From Pseudonocardia sp. (GTDB lineage: Bacteria > Actinomycetota > Actinomycetes > Mycobacteriales > Pseudonocardiaceae): DNA of 64,000 bases. Position 1 is the stretch's first letter; the number at the start of each line of letters is the position of its first letter. The notes beneath the pieces are model-generated. The model did no database searches and had not been told where the DNA came from. It saw only the letters and a program-made list of their open reading frames with translations. The stretch is taken from contig NZ_JAJCYB010000032.1 of NCBI RefSeq assembly GCF_029263155.1, positions 1 through 64,000 of the forward strand, given 5' to 3'. The translations under genes were made by a program, and so were the position numbers. Positions 61,755 to 64,000 of this stretch are shown in pieces.

Positions 61755-61804
61755 GACTCCATCTCCTCAGAAGATCGAGTCTCCCGACACACCGGGGCGG
61801 TTCA

Positions 61805-62069
61805 CTCGGGGACCTCCATCGAGCGTTCGGTCAATATGTCTCAGGCGCGTTCTGTGGGTTCATGTGCTCGCGAGGACGACCTTGCCGATGGTGTGGGCGG
61901 CGATGGTGGCCGCGGTGCGGGTGAGCAAGCCGTGGAAGGTGTGGGCGCCGTGACGTGCCAGGTCCGGACGAGCGGCTGGACGCGCGAGCGGGTTCATGAT
62001 CTCGGCGAGGCGCACGCCTCGGCCCTGTTGCGAGCGTTCGGGTGCGTCTCGCGGCGATCGTGGCTCCGG
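61805..62069. other. Intergenic region right of the IS3 element
   Basis: About 265 bases without a convincing gene. A minus-strand frame reads AHTIGKVVLAS before a stop, which resembles the extreme C-terminus of zinc-type oxidoreductases, but it is too short to call. The region may be the edge of a disrupted gene. Confidence 0.3.
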
Positions 62070-63032
62070 TCAGGCCTGCGGCGTGGCCCCGTGGTGGCTG
62101 AACGTCTGGCGGTAAGCCGTCGGGGTGGTTCCGGTCACCGCTCGGAAGTGGCGCCGCAGCATCGGTCCGGTCCTCATGCCGCACTCCTCGGCCACCTGGT
62201 CGACGCTGCGGTCGGTGGTCTCCAGCAGGCGTCGGGCCAGCATGATCCGCTGGTCGAGGAGCCACTGCAGGGGCGTCGTGCCGGTCTCGACGCGGAAGCG
62301 GCGGGTGAAGGAGCGGCGGCTCATCCCGGCGTGCCCGGCCATCTGGTTGATCGTCACATCACGGTCGAGGTGGTCCAGCAGCCAGGTCTGGGTGGCCGCG
62401 AGGGGGTTGAGCAAGGCGGGTGACACCGGCCGCTCGATGTACTGGGACTGGCCGCCGGGCCGGTGCGGTGCCGCCACGAGGTAGCGCGCGCACCGGTTGG
62501 CGACCTCGGCCCCGTGGTCGGCGCGGACGATGTGCAGACACAGGTCGATGCCCGCGGCCAGCCCGGCCGAGGTGAGCAGTTGCCCGTCGTCGATGAACAG
62601 CACCTCGGGGCGCACCTCGATCGCGGGGTGCCGGGCGGCGAGCTCCGGAGCGTAGAACCAGTGGGTGGCCGCCTGCCTGCCGTCGAGCAGTCCGGTGGCG
62701 GCCAGGATGAATGCGCCGGTGCACAGTGACGCCAGCCGGGCACCGCGGCCGTGGGCGGCACGCAGGGAGTCGAGCACCTCGTCGGGTACCTCGGTGGTGA
62801 TCGGGTCGGTGCCGGGCAAGATGATCAGGTCGGCGCGCTGGAGGAGATCCAGGCCGTGCTCGGTCTGCAGGACAAGGCCCCCGCTGGTGCGGACCCGCCC
62901 ACCCGGGGCGCAGACGGAGTGCTGGTAGCGATCGCCGAGCACCGAGGCCGGCGCTCCGAAAACCTGCCCTGGGATGCCGAGGTTGAACGGCACGACGTCC
63001 TCGACAGCGAGGACCGCGACGAACACAGGCAT
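62070..63032 (-). CDS. GlxA-family AraC-type regulator
   Basis: A 320-residue protein: an N-terminal DJ-1/PfpI-like domain (residues 1-190, with the cysteine of LASLCTGAFILA) and a C-terminal AraC double HTH (INQMAGHAGMSRRSFTRRF and VDQVAEECGMRTGPMLRRHF). It probably regulates a neighbouring gene; the secreted hydrolase lies 146 bp away in the divergent direction. ATG 63032 is chosen. Confidence 0.85.
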   Translation of the reverse strand: MPVFVAVLAVEDVVPFNLGIPGQVFGAPASVLGDRYQHSVCAPGGRVRTSGGLVLQTEHGLDLLQRADLIILPGTDPITTEVPDEVLDSLRAAHGRGARLASLCTGAFILAATGLLDGRQAATHWFYAPELAARHPAIEVRPEVLFIDDGQLLTSAGLAAGIDLCLHIVRADHGAEVANRCARYLVAAPHRPGGQSQYIERPVSPALLNPLAATQTWLLDHLDRDVTINQMAGHAGMSRRSFTRRFRVETGTTPLQWLLDQRIMLARRLLETTDRSVDQVAEECGMRTGPMLRRHFRAVTGTTPTAYRQTFSHHGATPQA

Positions 63033-63178
63033 GGCCCGAACTGTACGCAAATTGTCCCGTGGGCCACTAGTTAGCCCATATGGAGTAGTGGATCCTCGCC
63101 TCACCGGCGGTCACGGTCCGAGACCGTTCCCCGACCGTCAGTGACTGAATGTACTCAACGAGGAGATCCAGCATCCCC

Positions 63179-64000
63179 ATGCGTAGAACAACCCTCATCG
63201 CCGCGGTGTGTGCCATCGCGGCCACGGTGCTCGCGGCGTCCCCCGCCGTCGCGGCGACCCCCACGTCCGACATCGTCGAACTCCCCATCACGTTCCAGGT
63301 CAAGAACACCAACCGCACCCCGGTGCTCTGCCAGAGTGACGGCAAGGACTACACCGTCCGCGGCACTGTGATCGCCCCCCGCGATGCCCTGGACAGCGGC
63401 GACGCCGCCACCCTCTACCTGCACGCCGTCACCTGGGGCCAGTACTACTGGAACTTCAAGGGCGTGCCGGACTACGCCTACGCCCGCCAGCTCGCGGAGA
63501 AGGGCCACGTGTCCGTCGCGGTCGACCGGCTCGGCTACGGCGACAGCGACCGGCCGCCCGGCCTGGACACCTGCTTCGGCTCCGAGGCCGACGTCGCGGG
63601 ACAGATGGTCGACGCGCTCCGCTCGGGTGACTACGAGCTCGACGGCGGCGAGGGCACCTCGTTCGAGAAGGTCTTCATCGGCGGCTCGTCGGTCGGTGGG
63701 CTGATCTCGCACATCACGGCCTACTCGTTCCACAATGTCGACGGCGTGTTCAACATGTCGTGGGGCGACTTCGCCGCCTCGGCGTTCACGGCCGTGGAGC
63801 TCGCCGACGTGCTCAAGCGCTGCGCGCAGGGCGGCGACCCGGGTGCGGACCCGAACTACGCCGCGTTCTTCAAGAACTCGCGCGAGAAGTTCTATTTCAA
63901 CAGCGCCACCCAGGACGTGCGCGACGCCGTGCCTGCGCTCAACCCGGACCCGTGCGGCCAACTCAGGTCCATCCCCGCAGGCATCGTCTCCGACGTCCTG
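63179..64000 (+). CDS. Secreted alpha/beta hydrolase, cut by window end
   Basis: The first 274 residues are present. A Sec signal peptide covers residues 1-26 (MRRTTLIAAVCAIAATVLAA, then SPAVAA). The alpha/beta hydrolase fold shows VDRLGYGDSDRP and nucleophile GGSSVGGLIS. Histidine and acid residues lie beyond the window. It would act outside the cell on an ester-like substrate. Likely regulated by the divergent GlxA-type protein. Confidence 0.8.
   Translation, partial: MRRTTLIAAVCAIAATVLAASPAVAATPTSDIVELPITFQVKNTNRTPVLCQSDGKDYTVRGTVIAPRDALDSGDAATLYLHAVTWGQYYWNFKGVPDYAYARQLAEKGHVSVAVDRLGYGDSDRPPGLDTCFGSEADVAGQMVDALRSGDYELDGGEGTSFEKVFIGGSSVGGLISHITAYSFHNVDGVFNMSWGDFAASAFTAVELADVLKRCAQGGDPGADPNYAAFFKNSREKFYFNSATQDVRDAVPALNPDPCGQLRSIPAGIVSDVL

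Larger units (their letters stand above)
60455..61804 (-). mobile_element. IS3-family insertion sequence, complete
   Basis: Inverted repeats begin TGAACCGCCCCGG at 60455 and, in reverse, at 61804; 25 of 28 terminal bases match. The three bases CTC flank both sides (60452-60454 and 61805-61807), a 3-bp target duplication normal for IS3. OrfA and OrfB are intact, so the element may still move. Confidence 0.9.

Noticed and set aside
1..64000. CRISPR array
   Set aside because: No regularly spaced 25-40-base repeats and no cas gene were seen; the repeats found are palindromes or short heptamers.

Overview
The window is high-GC DNA from an actinomycete, most likely a Pseudonocardiaceae member (Pseudonocardia or a close relative). 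The signs are a WhiB regulator, an actinobacterial MobF relaxase with DUF2637 and DUF4913 partners, a RepSA-like replication initiator, TIGR03086/DinB proteins and the codon bias. Genus is inferred from gene content, not from a marker gene.

Positions 1 to about 28,200 are the right-hand part of an integrated conjugative or mobilizable element. Its tyrosine integrase (26780-28084) abuts the 3' end of an intact tRNA-Arg(ACG) gene, the expected attachment site. The left end lies outside the window. From left to right the element carries: a small leftward gene; a three-gene defence-type operon of an SNF2/RapA-like helicase, a type III-like beta-class DNA methyltransferase (Mod) and a type III-like restriction helicase-nuclease (Res); a leftward transfer operon running from 20009 down to 9292 with nearly every junction a stop/start overlap (HTH/excisionase-like protein, small membrane protein, WhiB, two unknowns, VirD4/TraG coupling protein, unknown, DUF4913, DUF2637, MobF relaxase); two XRE-type regulators facing the other way; an AT-richer membrane protein; a frameshifted ISL3 transposase; a methyltransferase; an APH-family kinase; and the integrase. 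No VirB4-like ATPase is visible, so the mating-channel genes are either left of the window or supplied in trans.

Positions 28,198-57,750 look like ordinary chromosome: tRNA-Arg and tRNA-Ser, acetoacetyl-CoA synthetase, an aminotransferase, small membrane proteins, orphan regulators, a BenE-type transporter beside an XRE-cupin regulator, peptidases, an acyl-CoA dehydrogenase, a GMC oxidoreductase, an M18 aminopeptidase, an MpaB-like oxygenase, an amidase operon with an atypical receiver protein, an ECF sigma factor with a zinc-finger tail, and a formaldehyde-dehydrogenase-like enzyme coupled to an aquaporin. Palindromic repeats and strong hairpin terminators punctuate it, and two degraded genes are visible (an IclR regulator and a P-loop kinase remnant).

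A second mobile remnant begins at 57,859 with a 3' fragment of tRNA-Ser(TGA) followed by a HUH-type Rep gene whose 3' end carries a perfect 27-bp inverted repeat. No integrase is seen next to it. A complete IS3-family element (60455-61804, TSD CTC), a GlxA-type regulator and the start of a secreted alpha/beta hydrolase cut by the window end complete the region.

The best candidate for an unusual system is the helicase-Mod-Res operon on the conjugative element. It resembles a type III restriction-modification system with an added SNF2 translocase like the one in DISARM, but without any other DISARM gene.
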